This document shows positions 52,639 through 62,963 of a stretch of 64,000 bases of DNA, in pieces; position 1 is the first letter of the stretch; each line of letters opens with the position of its first letter. Location of the stretch: positions 1 to 64,000 of the forward strand of contig JAOULX010000012.1 of assembly GCA_029881795.1 (NCBI GenBank), in the 5' to 3' direction. The position numbers and the translations under genes are program-made. The stretch is from Gammaproteobacteria bacterium (GTDB taxonomy: Bacteria > Pseudomonadota > Gammaproteobacteria > SZUA-229). Below the pieces are notes generated by a model. That model saw nothing but the letters and a program-made list of their open reading frames with translations, was not told the DNA's origin and made no database searches.

Positions 52639-54999
52639 TCAATCATCGCGGCGCTTAATCTCACTATGTCCAGCAACCTGACCTGTTTTAATATGAACAT
52701 CTCTTTGTGGAAACGGAATTTCAATATGATGCTCTCTGAATGCAGCATCAATCGCAAAATTAATATCACTTAGCGCCTGAAACTTTCGATCAATATTATA
52801 AATAAACACGCGTAGCTCAAATAATAAAGCGCTGTCACCAAAGGCCATAAATAACACCACCGGCTCAGGTGAATCAGCATCTCTTACGACATACGGATTA
52901 TTCCTGGCAATTTCCAGCAATAGTTTATTCACCAATGCAGTATCACTGCCATACGCCACACCAATTGGTATACGGATTCGCCCCCTGACATTCTTCAACA
53001 TCCAGTTGGTGACCTGTCCTGATATCAGCTCAGAGTTAGGGACAATCACATCAGCCCTATCAAAGGTTTCGATTTGTGTTGAACGGATACTGATTTGTTT
53101 TACAAAACCCTCTGTCTGACCAACGATAATCCAGTCGCCTTTTTTTATCGGCCGTTCAAATAACAGAATCAATCCAGACACAAAATTATTCACTATATTT
53201 TGTAAGCCAAAACCAATGCCGACGGAAAGCGCACCGGCAATAATAGCAAGATTACCGAACTCAACCCCTGCTATCGATAAAGAAATAATAAGTGCCAGCG
53301 CAACACCAATATAGCCACTGATGGTTGCCGTGGCTTCACGCGCTCCTCTTTCGATACCGGTTCTGGATAACCAGCTGTGTTCTAGTCTCGTGCGTACCCA
53401 GCTGCTGAATGCCAGCAGTAAAGTCAAAGCCACAATTGCAAGCAGAATTCGTGCCGGGATAATCTGCAGTGAACCAACAGTGAAGCCTTCCAGAACGATC
53501 AGTTTTATTTGTTCAAAGCCCGCTTCAGAAAGCCCCCACAATCGCAACAAAGCAACCAGTAACAATGACCAAAGCGCTGTCATCACAAGCAGCTTTGTCC
53601 ATAATATCTCCGGTAATTTCTTACGCGATTTTACGCCCAGTGATTCCCTGACTTTTCTTTGCCATTTGCTGCCGCCTTTTTCCAGGCCTTCGAATAATTC
53701 GCTGGTTAAGCGTAAAACAAGTAGCATAAACCCTGTTGATAACAGACTACCGGAAATCGCCAGTACAATATAATTGATAAGATTTCTATAACCCAGTAAT
53801 TCCAAAATCAGCACAGAAAGCAGCACGAAAGTTAGACCAAACCGGGTCATAATCATGTTTTCAAAACGAGGAATCTGACCCAGTATCCATATTGCCCAGA
53901 TAATATTCAGAACAAACACTATCGCGAAAATCTCACGCGATAACAGATAGACCGTTTCCGGCAGACTCAGAACAGACAAGGTAGCAAATAGCATATAGCC
54001 GATAAACAACAGCAATAAAAATACTTTTAAGCGGCGCGATAAAGCCAGAGAAGCCGCTTCAGGAATAACATGAAAAGGTTCAGCAGGCTGTCTTGGTGCC
54101 AGAAAAATCTCAACCGCAGCCACCAGACCCAAATAAATCGGCAGGCCGAAAAACACCACGCTGATAAATGGCAGCGGCGAGACCTTTGCTGTGACAATAT
54201 AAAAGAATGCCGCAGCAGAAAAACTAAACAGAAAATGCGGCATATAGTGCGCCAGCACAGACAACAAAGAACAGGTAATATGTTTTAATAAGCTATCAGG
54301 CGTATTTTTCCTCTTAATTCGTCTTATCAGTTTACGCCGCAGTGAACGCCCAATAAACACCGCCACAGACAGCAACACAGTCAAACCTGCAATCAGTGGT
54401 ATCGTCATTAATTCAATACCACTGTTACTGGTTAAAAATGAGCTGACAGATTTAAAAAACACGCCCGGCTTATTCAAATTCTCCTGTAACAGAGTTTTTA
54501 TATCCGCACCTTGAGCCAGCAATCTGGCAGCCAGTAATTCCTGCTGAGTCGCAGACAGGCGCTGCATAATTTCATCGCTTCGTAATATAAATACACGACA
54601 ACTGGCCAGATACTTTTCTGTCGATGCAATATCATTATTTAATTCGCTGCGTTTTTTCTTTACCTCAGAGGTCTCATTTTTTGTTTTTTCACCGAGCGTC
54701 GACAGATCCGATTTCAACTGCTCTAATCGCTTGCTTTGCGTTTCTACACAATCCGTGGATTCTGATTTAAGCGGAGAGACAGATTTAATCGCATCGGGTA
54801 AATTTTCCTCATTTAAACGGTTACGATTCAGGTTATATTCTATTTTGTCCAGTATCTTTGAATACTCCCTAGAGTTGTCAATACTGGAGCCGGATTCCGC
54901 AAGAGCAGTTAACGCAAAAGCTGCAGATAGCAGCGACATCACTATTGCAATTGCTGTTTTGCTAAATATTCGAGACTGACGTGAGTCTGAAAGCGACAT
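52639..54999 (-). CDS. Large MscS-family mechanosensitive channel
   Basis: A 786-aa inner-membrane channel. Signal-like N-terminus, a periplasmic region with coiled coil (residues about 75-150, KLEQLKSDL and LNNDIASTEKYL-type heptads), then about ten transmembrane helices. The C-terminal MscS domain includes ALSVGIGFGLQNIVNNFVSGLILLFERPIKKGDWI and the beta-domain VPNSELISGQVTNW. It resembles MscK/MscM-type proteins, releasing solutes on hypo-osmotic shock or modulating envelope stress. Intact. Confidence 0.9.
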   Translation of the reverse strand: MSLSDSRQSRIFSKTAIAIVMSLLSAAFALTALAESGSSIDNSREYSKILDKIEYNLNRNRLNEENLPDAIKSVSPLKSESTDCVETQSKRLEQLKSDLSTLGEKTKNETSEVKKKRSELNNDIASTEKYLASCRVFILRSDEIMQRLSATQQELLAARLLAQGADIKTLLQENLNKPGVFFKSVSSFLTSNSGIELMTIPLIAGLTVLLSVAVFIGRSLRRKLIRRIKRKNTPDSLLKHITCSLLSVLAHYMPHFLFSFSAAAFFYIVTAKVSPLPFISVVFFGLPIYLGLVAAVEIFLAPRQPAEPFHVIPEAASLALSRRLKVFLLLLFIGYMLFATLSVLSLPETVYLLSREIFAIVFVLNIIWAIWILGQIPRFENMIMTRFGLTFVLLSVLILELLGYRNLINYIVLAISGSLLSTGFMLLVLRLTSELFEGLEKGGSKWQRKVRESLGVKSRKKLPEILWTKLLVMTALWSLLLVALLRLWGLSEAGFEQIKLIVLEGFTVGSLQIIPARILLAIVALTLLLAFSSWVRTRLEHSWLSRTGIERGAREATATISGYIGVALALIISLSIAGVEFGNLAIIAGALSVGIGFGLQNIVNNFVSGLILLFERPIKKGDWIIVGQTEGFVKQISIRSTQIETFDRADVIVPNSELISGQVTNWMLKNVRGRIRIPIGVAYGSDTALVNKLLLEIARNNPYVVRDADSPEPVVLFMAFGDSALLFELRVFIYNIDRKFQALSDINFAIDAAFREHHIEIPFPQRDVHIKTGQVAGHSEIKRRDD

Positions 55000-55397
55000 G
55001 AAATATACCCTAAAGATGATTGTTAACAGTAATATAAACGATGGCTATCACCGAAACATACGCATTCACCAGCAGTTCGTCAATCATTTATCACAGCAGC
55101 ACTGATAGAGAACAAATCAGCTCTGCTAAATAGAAGAAACCTGCGAGGTGACTGCTGCCGTTATCGCGTATTTCATGATTAATACAGCCGGTTAGTTTAT
55201 ATATGGTCGTGACAGCTTTGTCGGCTGAAATAAGCAAACACAGCGATTCAGTCTATGACAGTTTAACAGCTAAAAGAGCAGCTCTTGCTCTCTACAATCA
55301 CACTATAGAGACGGCGCTATTAAGTCAGCAGCTGCCTTTGAATACCGATTATGAAGGTACCGGCAGGGATGCGTTCTATGCGCAGTGGCTTTCAGCT
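55000..55397. other. Intergenic region, no confident gene
   Basis: Between the 5' end of the channel gene and the 3' end of the outer-membrane protein gene. A plus-strand frame from 55203 would give 86 aa, but it overlaps the neighbouring gene, has no visible ribosome-binding site and no recognisable domain. No strong hairpin was noticed. Confidence 0.4.
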
Positions 55398-56324
55398 TCA
55401 AAAATCACTGGTATAAACAACATACACTTCGTACATACTTTCAGTATTCGTTACCACACCTGAAGAAAAGAAGGATGACAGAGAAATTCGTCCTTTGCTC
55501 AACTTAAACTCAATATCAAAGCCCATAAACGTTTCAAACGGTATAACATTTAAAAACAGATCACCATCAGGGCAACCATCAAAACAGTCCGCTCCGTACA
55601 ACTCATCCTGCCACTCGTTCACAGTCCAGTTACTAAAATCCAGACTGATGAACGCCGACGCCCCAGCAAACGGAATAAATTTAACCGAGTCGCCTAACGA
55701 AAAAACCGGCTGAATCGTTATCATCGGCCGATATAGCATACCAACAGAATTGCCATCAAAGTCCGAGATATAATTCGCTCCTATCGCCTCAATCCTCGTC
55801 CTGCCAGATAACTGGAACGCTGCCCACATTGAGGTAAATGAATAATCCAGATTAAACGATGAATATTCCGTCAGCCGTTCTGAGCTGGTATTACGAGTAC
55901 CAAGATAAAAACCACTACGCTGATAGTCTTTTAAAAAAGTCACACCATCACGAGTGAATGTAGTATTTGCATCTGTGCCTTCAATCGTTCCGAATATCCA
56001 AGCTTTTTCAATCGATTTGTTTTTTCGAAGCTTGCCTTCATGTACATAGACCAGTCCGTTTGACGAAAACTTATTTTCACCAATATCCCAGACTGCATCT
56101 TCATTAGTACCCAGTGTAAACTCCGGTGTCACTTCTGCCGGCAAGCGGACATTGAACAGCAAATAACCAAAGCCGGTATAATTTACGTCCTGATCACTGG
56201 TGTAAACATTAACAGGCGGCGTTGCCGGAACAATCCCACTACTGCTTGCAGAGTCTTTCGCAGACACTTGCAAAGCGGGCATAAACGCCATTAAAAACAA
56301 ATAAAAAACTATTCTCATATTCAT
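55398..56324 (-). CDS. Uncharacterised outer-membrane beta-barrel protein
   Basis: A 308-aa exported protein (signal peptide ends QVSAKDS). The family was not recognised. Alternating strands such as GFGYLLFNVRLPAEV, SGFYLGTRNTSS, YSSFNLDYSFTSMWAAFQLSG and KGRISLSSFFSSGV, with C-terminal ...YVVYTSDF ending in Phe, suggest a barrel in the outer membrane. A Cys pair (GADCFDGCPDGD) lies in a probable loop and may form a disulfide. GGGAGT precedes the ATG. It is downstream of the protease gene on the same strand. Confidence 0.6.
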   Translation of the reverse strand: MNMRIVFYLFLMAFMPALQVSAKDSASSSGIVPATPPVNVYTSDQDVNYTGFGYLLFNVRLPAEVTPEFTLGTNEDAVWDIGENKFSSNGLVYVHEGKLRKNKSIEKAWIFGTIEGTDANTTFTRDGVTFLKDYQRSGFYLGTRNTSSERLTEYSSFNLDYSFTSMWAAFQLSGRTRIEAIGANYISDFDGNSVGMLYRPMITIQPVFSLGDSVKFIPFAGASAFISLDFSNWTVNEWQDELYGADCFDGCPDGDLFLNVIPFETFMGFDIEFKLSKGRISLSSFFSSGVVTNTESMYEVYVVYTSDF

Positions 56325-56500
56325 AATACAACTCCCTTGCGTGGTCTAATCCAGATCGAAAAAATCAGCTAACTTTTAATTAAATATGTTTTTATAATTT
56401 ATCTGCAATAGATTTAACTTAAGCTTTCAGATCTGGCATAAGAACACCATATCGCCTGCTAACCGACAGAAAACCAGACTTCACTCAGTCACTGATACCG

Positions 56501-58489
56501 TTAATTACGTACCGTGGCATTGTAATAAACGGTTTGTGCAGAGCCGCCCACTGAATAACCACTTATTCTCAGCTTCCATATTCCAGCAGCCACGCCACCA
56601 CTGGCGCGTACCCGTTCAAACACACTGGAAATACTGAGCGAGCTGTCGTTGACAACACCCACCGGGGAAACGATTCTTAAATCAATATCATTGTGTTTTT
56701 CAGATAACTGCCACCACTTCTTGTTCTTTTCAGGCCACCAGATTGCAGCATCCAGATTATTGGCTGTAGCCCGGCTCACATTAATGGGTATCTCTATTGC
56801 CTCACCGTCTTCCACTGCCACCTTGCCCCACCATGAATAACCGTTAACCGGCATACGCACAGGTCCAGCTCCGCTGGTATTATTAAAAGGAAAGCTGATC
56901 TGACCCGAAACAATCAGTCGTGCATAGACATGACCGGGATCCGTCTGGCCGACTTTTCGCATCCAGTTTCTTGCCAGTGCAGCGATAGCACCGGCATAAG
57001 GCACCGCTCCTGAGGTGCCGCCAAAATTTCGATTCGCAGTATCCGATAATGGTGTACAAGGTGAACCAAATCCACAACCGGTTGATGCCGTTTCACTATT
57101 ATTCGGTGTCTGAATATCTGGCTTTATACGGTTATCATTTGCAGGACCACGACTTTGATTAGCGTACTGATTTGCCGTTTGGGTATCAAAAGCTCCTACC
57201 CCGATAACCCGATGAGCAATCGCTGGAACACTGACAGTTCCTGCCCCAGGCCCCTTATTGCCATTCGCTGCAATCACAGCAGAGCCGGTATCAAAAGCGG
57301 CATCGGCAGCTTTTGAGATACTTGAGTACTCATCACCACTGCCCTGCATTTCAGCGACAATGATCTTATCAAACCACAGCACAGCCTGTTCAAAAGCACG
57401 CAGGGTTGCTGCGGTATTCAGACCACCATTACAGTTGCCAGTTGCATCGGTACTATCTGGGTAGACTTTCCATGAATCAACCATAATACCGCTCACGCCG
57501 CGCTGTGCATTAGCCTGATTATTATTTCCTGAGATGATTGCAGCCGCTGAGGTACCGTGATTCCAGCAGCTATCGTCGGCGTTACCGCCACTACAATTAC
57601 TATTGCCTGAGGTACAGTCACGCCATAAAGCAATCCGCTCAGGCTTGCTTAATAATTCATGCGTGCGATGCACTCCAGAATCAAGCAAACCAATCCAGCC
57701 AGCTGTAAGGTCCTGATTAAAATAAGCATCTGACTGCAGAAGCGCCCGCGCATCATCCACGTCATCATTTGCATTGGCATTGGCCGGCGGATAATCGCTG
57801 CTTTGTACGGGCTCGATATAACTGATGCGTTTATTCGATAAGATCCGCTCGATTGATGCAATCGGTAATGAAATTCTCACAGCAGGTACCAGCCAGAACT
57901 CCTCAATGATCTTCGCTTTAAGCGTAGCCAGCTGCTGATGCAACTTCTCATTGTATTGTCTGCGCTTGTCTTTCAGCTCCCGTATAATTTCATTAGAGCG
58001 GTTAAGCGCGGTCAGGTTGCGTATATCGTTGCGAGATTTACTGATATCCGGTTCGGGAAAGCGGGGTATCGTCAGATATTCTTCGACACTGAGTATTACT
58101 TCAACCATCTCATCCGGTTTTTTAGCACCCATCCAGTTATTGATAAGCGGGTGTAATCGCGATGCGGCAAGCGGCTTTATATCACTATCATTTTGTTTGA
58201 AGATTTGTTTTTCTTTGAAGCGTTTCGGCGGACTGTTTAACTGAATTTTCAGCGGCTTTCCCTTAGCCCATTCCTCATAAAACACCTTGTCGAATTCATC
58301 CTCGACTTCACTTAAAACAGCTGATTCGAAATCGGGTAATTTCGCATCCATTTTAACTGCAGTGTTGGCATTTCGCTCACAGCAAACAAGGAAAAGCACA
58401 AAAACAGAGCCAGTCAGAAGTTTTAACACTGCAGACTGCTGAGACGACATTAAAGACTTAATGCCAGAAATAAAATATTGAAATACCAA
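56501..58489 (-). CDS. Subtilisin-like (S8) serine protease, envelope-anchored
   Basis: 662 aa (an internal ATG at codon 14 is a possible start). The N-terminus is hydrophobic and runs into VLFLVCCERN, which could be a lipobox, though it is not perfect. About 200 residues of propeptide-like sequence precede the catalytic domain. The triad is complete: Asp268 in LLDSGVH, His309 in NHGTSAA, Ser491 in GGTSGAVPYAGA, with oxyanion Asn408. A C-terminal beta domain (GIWKLRISGYSVGG) resembles proprotein-convertase P-domains. It should be an active secreted or surface protease. Substrate unknown. Confidence 0.87.
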   Translation of the reverse strand: MVFQYFISGIKSLMSSQQSAVLKLLTGSVFVLFLVCCERNANTAVKMDAKLPDFESAVLSEVEDEFDKVFYEEWAKGKPLKIQLNSPPKRFKEKQIFKQNDSDIKPLAASRLHPLINNWMGAKKPDEMVEVILSVEEYLTIPRFPEPDISKSRNDIRNLTALNRSNEIIRELKDKRRQYNEKLHQQLATLKAKIIEEFWLVPAVRISLPIASIERILSNKRISYIEPVQSSDYPPANANANDDVDDARALLQSDAYFNQDLTAGWIGLLDSGVHRTHELLSKPERIALWRDCTSGNSNCSGGNADDSCWNHGTSAAAIISGNNNQANAQRGVSGIMVDSWKVYPDSTDATGNCNGGLNTAATLRAFEQAVLWFDKIIVAEMQGSGDEYSSISKAADAAFDTGSAVIAANGNKGPGAGTVSVPAIAHRVIGVGAFDTQTANQYANQSRGPANDNRIKPDIQTPNNSETASTGCGFGSPCTPLSDTANRNFGGTSGAVPYAGAIAALARNWMRKVGQTDPGHVYARLIVSGQISFPFNNTSGAGPVRMPVNGYSWWGKVAVEDGEAIEIPINVSRATANNLDAAIWWPEKNKKWWQLSEKHNDIDLRIVSPVGVVNDSSLSISSVFERVRASGGVAAGIWKLRISGYSVGGSAQTVYYNATVRN

Positions 58490-58659
58490 AACTTAATCCT
58501 CCAATGATTAAAGTTATTTGTATACGGGCGCAGTCTGAACACATCCTTTGTGCCACTGTATTCTTAATTTCGACTGCTTTTTATTATTTGCAGATCAATC
58601 GCTCCACAGGCCTATTTTATAACAGATAGATCTCGCAGACAAAGCATCAGACCGTTAAT

Positions 58660-58872
58660 TTATTTTATATCAAGATCTGCCTGCGATAACTGTTCTGCCT
58701 TGCCCAGCTTAATAGCTTTCTGTAAAAAAAGTTTTTTAAAATATACCGTCTGCTGACTGGTGATATTAAAAGCCTGCCATTGATCACCCGCGTCAGCGAT
58801 AATTTCTATAGCCATTCCGGATATCATAAAGAGTTTCCCGGTCATCTGATCTGTACTGTTATTGACTGCCAT
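58660..58872 (-). CDS. Small hypothetical protein
   Basis: A 70-aa product, MAVNNSTDQMTGKLFMISGMAIEII... ending ADLDIK. No domain or membrane segment is recognised. The composition is soluble and amphipathic, with acidic and basic residues balanced. It lies 24 bp after the dehydrogenase gene on the same strand and is probably co-transcribed. It could be a real small protein. Confidence 0.45.
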   Translation of the reverse strand: MAVNNSTDQMTGKLFMISGMAIEIIADAGDQWQAFNITSQQTVYFKKLFLQKAIKLGKAEQLSQADLDIK

Positions 58873-58896
58873 ATTATTATTTCAATAATGCCAGCA

Positions 58897-59961
58897 TCAG
58901 CGATTGCTAATGGCATCTGCAATCGCCCTACCCACATCCTGAGTCGATGCATTGCCATTTATATCCGGTGTGCGGGGACCCGTTTCTAACACGGTTTCAA
59001 TAGCCTGCATGATCGCTGTTGCCGCTTCTGTTTCGCCCAAATGATCCAGCATCATTGACGCCGACCAGATCTGACCAATCGGGTTGGCAATATTTTTACC
59101 ATAAATATCAGGTGCAGAACCGTGTACCGGCTCAAACATCGATGGGAACTGTCTTTCAGGATTAATGTTGGCTGACGGCGCAATCGCAATCGTCCCGGTT
59201 GTTGCCGGTCCCAGATCTGACAAGATATCGCCAAACAGATTAGAGCCCACCACCACATCAAACCAGTCCGGGTGCTGCACAAAATGCGCGGTCAGAATAT
59301 CAATATGATACTGATCGGTTTTAATCTCAGGATATTGCTTTGCCATCTCAGCGACACGCTCATCCCAGAATGGCATGCTGTACATGATGCCATTCGATTT
59401 GGTAGCCGATGTCAGATGCTTTTTTTCTCGGCTCTGCGCCAGTTCATAGGCGTAGCGCAAAATACGGTCAACCCCCTTGCGGGTGAAGGTACTTTGCTGC
59501 ATTACCACCTCATCAGCAGTACCGGCAAACAATCGTCCGCCAATTTCTGAATATTCGCCTTCATTATTTTCTCTGACCACGTAATAATCAATATCACCGA
59601 CTTCACGACCTGCCAGTGGCGAGTCGATACCCGGCATCAGCCGTACCGGCCGCAAATTAACGTATTGCTGGAATTCACGGCGGATAGGGATTAATAAACC
59701 CCATAGCGAAACATGATCCGCCACGCCTGGAAAACCGACAGCCCCAAGAAACACCGCATCGTGATGTCTTATTTGATCAAGTCCGTCCTGCGGCATCATA
59801 CGCCCGTGTTTTGTGTAATATTCGCAACTCCAGTCAAACTCATCGTATTCAAAACTGATTCCAAAGCGGCTGCCAAGCGCTTCCAGTACACGGATACCTT
59901 CCGGCAAAACTTCCTTACCAATTCCATCACCGGGAATACAGGCCAAACGATAACTCGACAT
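58897..59961 (-). CDS. D-malate/tartrate dehydrogenase-like decarboxylating enzyme
   Basis: A 354-aa member of the isocitrate/isopropylmalate dehydrogenase family: IPGDGIGKEVLPEGIRVL, LRPVRLMPGIDSPLAG, YYVVRENNEGEYSEIGG, KSNGIMYSMPFWDERV, VVGSNLFGDILSDLG, FEPVHGSAPDIYGKNIANP. The DVDYYVVREN and TTG-AIAPSANINPE features fit the DmlA/TtuC group, which oxidises D-malate or tartrate with NAD. Residues for metal and NAD binding are intact. Exact substrate needs assay. Confidence 0.87.
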   Translation of the reverse strand: MSSYRLACIPGDGIGKEVLPEGIRVLEALGSRFGISFEYDEFDWSCEYYTKHGRMMPQDGLDQIRHHDAVFLGAVGFPGVADHVSLWGLLIPIRREFQQYVNLRPVRLMPGIDSPLAGREVGDIDYYVVRENNEGEYSEIGGRLFAGTADEVVMQQSTFTRKGVDRILRYAYELAQSREKKHLTSATKSNGIMYSMPFWDERVAEMAKQYPEIKTDQYHIDILTAHFVQHPDWFDVVVGSNLFGDILSDLGPATTGTIAIAPSANINPERQFPSMFEPVHGSAPDIYGKNIANPIGQIWSASMMLDHLGETEAATAIMQAIETVLETGPRTPDINGNASTQDVGRAIADAISNR

Positions 59962-60154
59962 AGAACAATCTCAATCAATTAATTAGGCACATATTCTGAC
60001 CGCTTCGCGCTGCCAACTCAAGACAAGCATCGATAAATCACCCGTCTGTTGAGACATACAGCGGATGTCTATCAAAAATCAGCACGCAAGATGTGTTTAT
60101 AAAAAGTAATCCGATATAAAATCCTCATCATGGTCTTATATAAAGAGTAGCGCT

Positions 60155-61045
60155 GTGTCCTGGTACAAAAACCCTTATCTACTGTTAAGCCTGACCGCCC
60201 TTTTCTGGTCAGGCAATTTTGTCCTCTCACGCGCCATTCATGCAGAGATAGCTCCGTTTACACTATCATTCTGGCGCTGGCTGATTGCGTTGTTACTGTT
60301 AACACCATTCGTCATCAAACCACTAAAACAGCAGTGGCCTCTGATCAGGCTGCAGTTATGGCGTGTAATCGGTCTGGCTATAACTGGTATCAGTGGTTTT
60401 AACAGCCTCGTTTATCTTGGCACGCAACACACCAGCGCAACCAATGCGCTGTTAATCAATGCCTTTATTCCGGTTTTAACGGTACTTCTCAGTGGATTTT
60501 TTTTAAAACTGCAGCTGTCACGCATTCAACTCGGCGGCATTGCTGTCTCGGTTTCAGGTGTGCTGATGATATTAAGCCGCGGCGACTGGCTTCTGTTTAC
60601 TGAGCTGAGTTTTAACCGTGGCGACTTATACATCTTTGTTGCCGCCATCTGCTGGGCTGTTTATACCCTTTTGATGAAAGATCTCGACGCCCGAATTAAC
60701 CGCATTGTCTTTCTGGCAGTCATTATCTTTATCGGCATCGCAGGTATCCTGCCTTTTTATCTGTGGGAATGGCTGCAATCACCGCCGCTGGTACTCAGTC
60801 GGCCGGTGATAGCCAGCTTTATCTACGTTGGTATATTTCCGTCTATCTTAGCGGTGTGGTTTTATAACTATGGCGTGGCGAAAATTGGCCCCGCCCGAGC
60901 CAGCTTATTCATCCACCTGATGCCGGTTTTTGGCACTCTGCTATCCAGCCTATTTTTGCAAGAAAGTTTTCATCTTTACCATCTGGCAGGCATCAGTGCG
61001 ATATTCAGCGGGCTTTATTTATCAGGCCGCAAAACAAAAGAATAA
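60155..61045 (+). CDS. EamA-family (DMT superfamily) transporter
   Basis: A 296-aa membrane protein with about ten helices in two repeats: ALFWSGNFVLSRAIHAEIAPFTLSFWRW at the N-terminus and IFPSILAVWFYNYGVAKIGPARASLFIHLMPVFGTLLSSLFLQE in the second half, the strongest EamA block. The start was taken at 60155, a GTG after a purine-poor leader. It is distinct from the transporter at 27146. Substrate unknown. Convergent with the molybdoenzyme operon. Confidence 0.87.
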   Translation: MSWYKNPYLLLSLTALFWSGNFVLSRAIHAEIAPFTLSFWRWLIALLLLTPFVIKPLKQQWPLIRLQLWRVIGLAITGISGFNSLVYLGTQHTSATNALLINAFIPVLTVLLSGFFLKLQLSRIQLGGIAVSVSGVLMILSRGDWLLFTELSFNRGDLYIFVAAICWAVYTLLMKDLDARINRIVFLAVIIFIGIAGILPFYLWEWLQSPPLVLSRPVIASFIYVGIFPSILAVWFYNYGVAKIGPARASLFIHLMPVFGTLLSSLFLQESFHLYHLAGISAIFSGLYLSGRKTKE

Positions 61046-61080
61046 GATAACTTTATTTTGCTCTGTAGTCGTACCAGTCA

Positions 61081-62946
61081 CTAATCAGGTAAAACGCCTA
61101 CCTGCTGCATCTTTGCCAGTCCGGTTTCTCTGGCATGTTGCTGAAAACCTTTGTTACGCCAGAAAAAAGCCCCCGGCATACTGGTTGGGACGACCAGCAC
61201 ATAAAACAAAGCACGACCTATCAGTGCACTGATGAAAATTGATGCCATCAGTAATAAAGCTGTCAGCACGGCATAGTTTTCAGTCAGCCCGGCAAACACA
61301 ATAATACTCAAGCCAACAGTATTAAGTGCTAACAGCAAGTTCCGTAAAACATAGGCGTTACCAAAGCGCGTGGTTTGCTCAAAATGAGACAGCGCCCCCT
61401 CGCCTTTATTTTTCTTTAAATCACGGGCATGCACAATTAATCCGGCAGCTTCTAACAGCAAGCCGCACAGAGCCACGATAGCTGCTTGATGAATTAATGC
61501 CGGCTCTATTTGCCGGCTTGCCAGACTGCTGACAAGAACAATACTGACTGCGCCCAATACCAGCGTCGTCGAGACAAAGCTGCTGGCTGTTTGCCAATGA
61601 TTCCAGTAGGGTCTTGTCGGAATCAAATACAATTTGATCATATAATACAAGCCGATCACAGCACCGCTTATAGCAAGCACTGCTGTCAGCATTGACAGTA
61701 CGCGCAACACTTTACTGTTGAGCACTTGCTGGATTGCCAGAATATTGTACTGCTCGAATACAGTAACCAAACCAAACCCGGCAAAGCCTATAAAGAACAG
61801 ACTGACACCGGCAATTTCCCGACTCAGCGGTGACAGCCGCCAGTTATTAAAACCTCGATAGAAACGCTGCGGTTTTCCCAGATGCAGATTCAGTTTGATC
61901 ATACCCAGCGAAAACAGCGCAAACAAACTGATAAAGATTTCTAAAAAAGCCTGATTAAAACCGCTACTAATCTTCTCAAGACCGAGCAACGGTGCCAGCA
62001 TATACAATAAAAATGCACCGATAACGGCCTGTGAACTTAATGTAAAAATGATATGCGCATTTTCATGCGACGACAGTAATTTTTTAAGATTCCAGTATTT
62101 AGCGCTATCTGCTTTACTGATATCAAGTTCAGCTTGATATTCACCAGACGAGCCTGAGCGTTGATATTTCACTGCCACAGAATCTGTTCGTCGCATTTCA
62201 TTTGGCAAACTTTTTGTCTGCTGGAAACGGATATTGGGATGCGTGATATCAGGTGACGGAAAACCGGGAATTTGTGTTTTTAATTGCTGACGATTTTCCG
62301 GTGTGGTTTCAGTCACCCCGAAATCCAGAGCACCGGCCAGACAGGCAGCAGCACAGGCCGGTTTTAATCCCTGTTCAAGACGATCCACGCACATATTACA
62401 TTTATGCACATGACCTTTTGTCATATCTAACTGTGGCGCGTTATAAGGGCAGACCCAGGTGCAATAGCCACAGCCGAAACAGATATCGGGATCCTGCAGC
62501 ACTGCACCGTACTCGGCAAACTTGGTATAAGCACGGGTCGGACAGCCTTTTAAACACACCGGGTCATCACAATGATTACAGGCCATTGATATATTTAAAC
62601 GGCTGTAACTGGGATAACTGCCGCCTTCCAGATAACCGACCGCACGATATGCAAGGTGTGCCGGTAAATCATTCTTTTCACTGCAGGCCGATTCACAGGC
62701 ATGACAGGAAATACAGTTATCAGCATTAAAATAAAAACCGTGTTGTTTATAACGATCTGCATAATCACTGACACTGCTATCACCGTTAATATGTAAACTT
62801 TTTCCTGCCAGCTGATTATTTTCATCAACCAACTGTATCTCTTTACCGTAACAATTTTTTTCCGGCACTATCGCATCCGCCAAAAATGCGTATGACTGCT
62901 CATCATCACGAAGAAAATATTTCTCAGGTTTTATTGTCTCTGACAT
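61081..62946 (-). CDS. Fused ferredoxin-type FeS subunit and DmsC-like membrane anchor
   Basis: 621 aa, joining two subunits that are normally separate. Residues about 75-235 form a DmsB/NrfC-type protein with four cysteine clusters: CISCHACESACS, CNHCDDPVCLKGCP, CFGCGYCTWVCP and CNMCVDRLEQGLKPACAAAC. The C-terminal 330 residues form a polytopic anchor of the DmsC type with eight or nine helices. It should carry electrons between a molybdoenzyme and the quinone pool. The operon partner is the catalytic subunit just upstream on the same strand. Confidence 0.88.
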   Translation of the reverse strand: MSETIKPEKYFLRDDEQSYAFLADAIVPEKNCYGKEIQLVDENNQLAGKSLHINGDSSVSDYADRYKQHGFYFNADNCISCHACESACSEKNDLPAHLAYRAVGYLEGGSYPSYSRLNISMACNHCDDPVCLKGCPTRAYTKFAEYGAVLQDPDICFGCGYCTWVCPYNAPQLDMTKGHVHKCNMCVDRLEQGLKPACAAACLAGALDFGVTETTPENRQQLKTQIPGFPSPDITHPNIRFQQTKSLPNEMRRTDSVAVKYQRSGSSGEYQAELDISKADSAKYWNLKKLLSSHENAHIIFTLSSQAVIGAFLLYMLAPLLGLEKISSGFNQAFLEIFISLFALFSLGMIKLNLHLGKPQRFYRGFNNWRLSPLSREIAGVSLFFIGFAGFGLVTVFEQYNILAIQQVLNSKVLRVLSMLTAVLAISGAVIGLYYMIKLYLIPTRPYWNHWQTASSFVSTTLVLGAVSIVLVSSLASRQIEPALIHQAAIVALCGLLLEAAGLIVHARDLKKNKGEGALSHFEQTTRFGNAYVLRNLLLALNTVGLSIIVFAGLTENYAVLTALLLMASIFISALIGRALFYVLVVPTSMPGAFFWRNKGFQQHARETGLAKMQQVGVLPD

Positions 62947-62963
62947 CTCTGCGGTTCTCTTAA

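Noticed and set aside
55203-55463. Plus-strand frame of 86 codons between the channel and barrel genes
   Set aside because: It overlaps the 3' end of the minus-strand barrel gene, has no ribosome-binding site or recognisable domain, and the first codons follow no clear promoter. It may be a remnant but cannot be supported.
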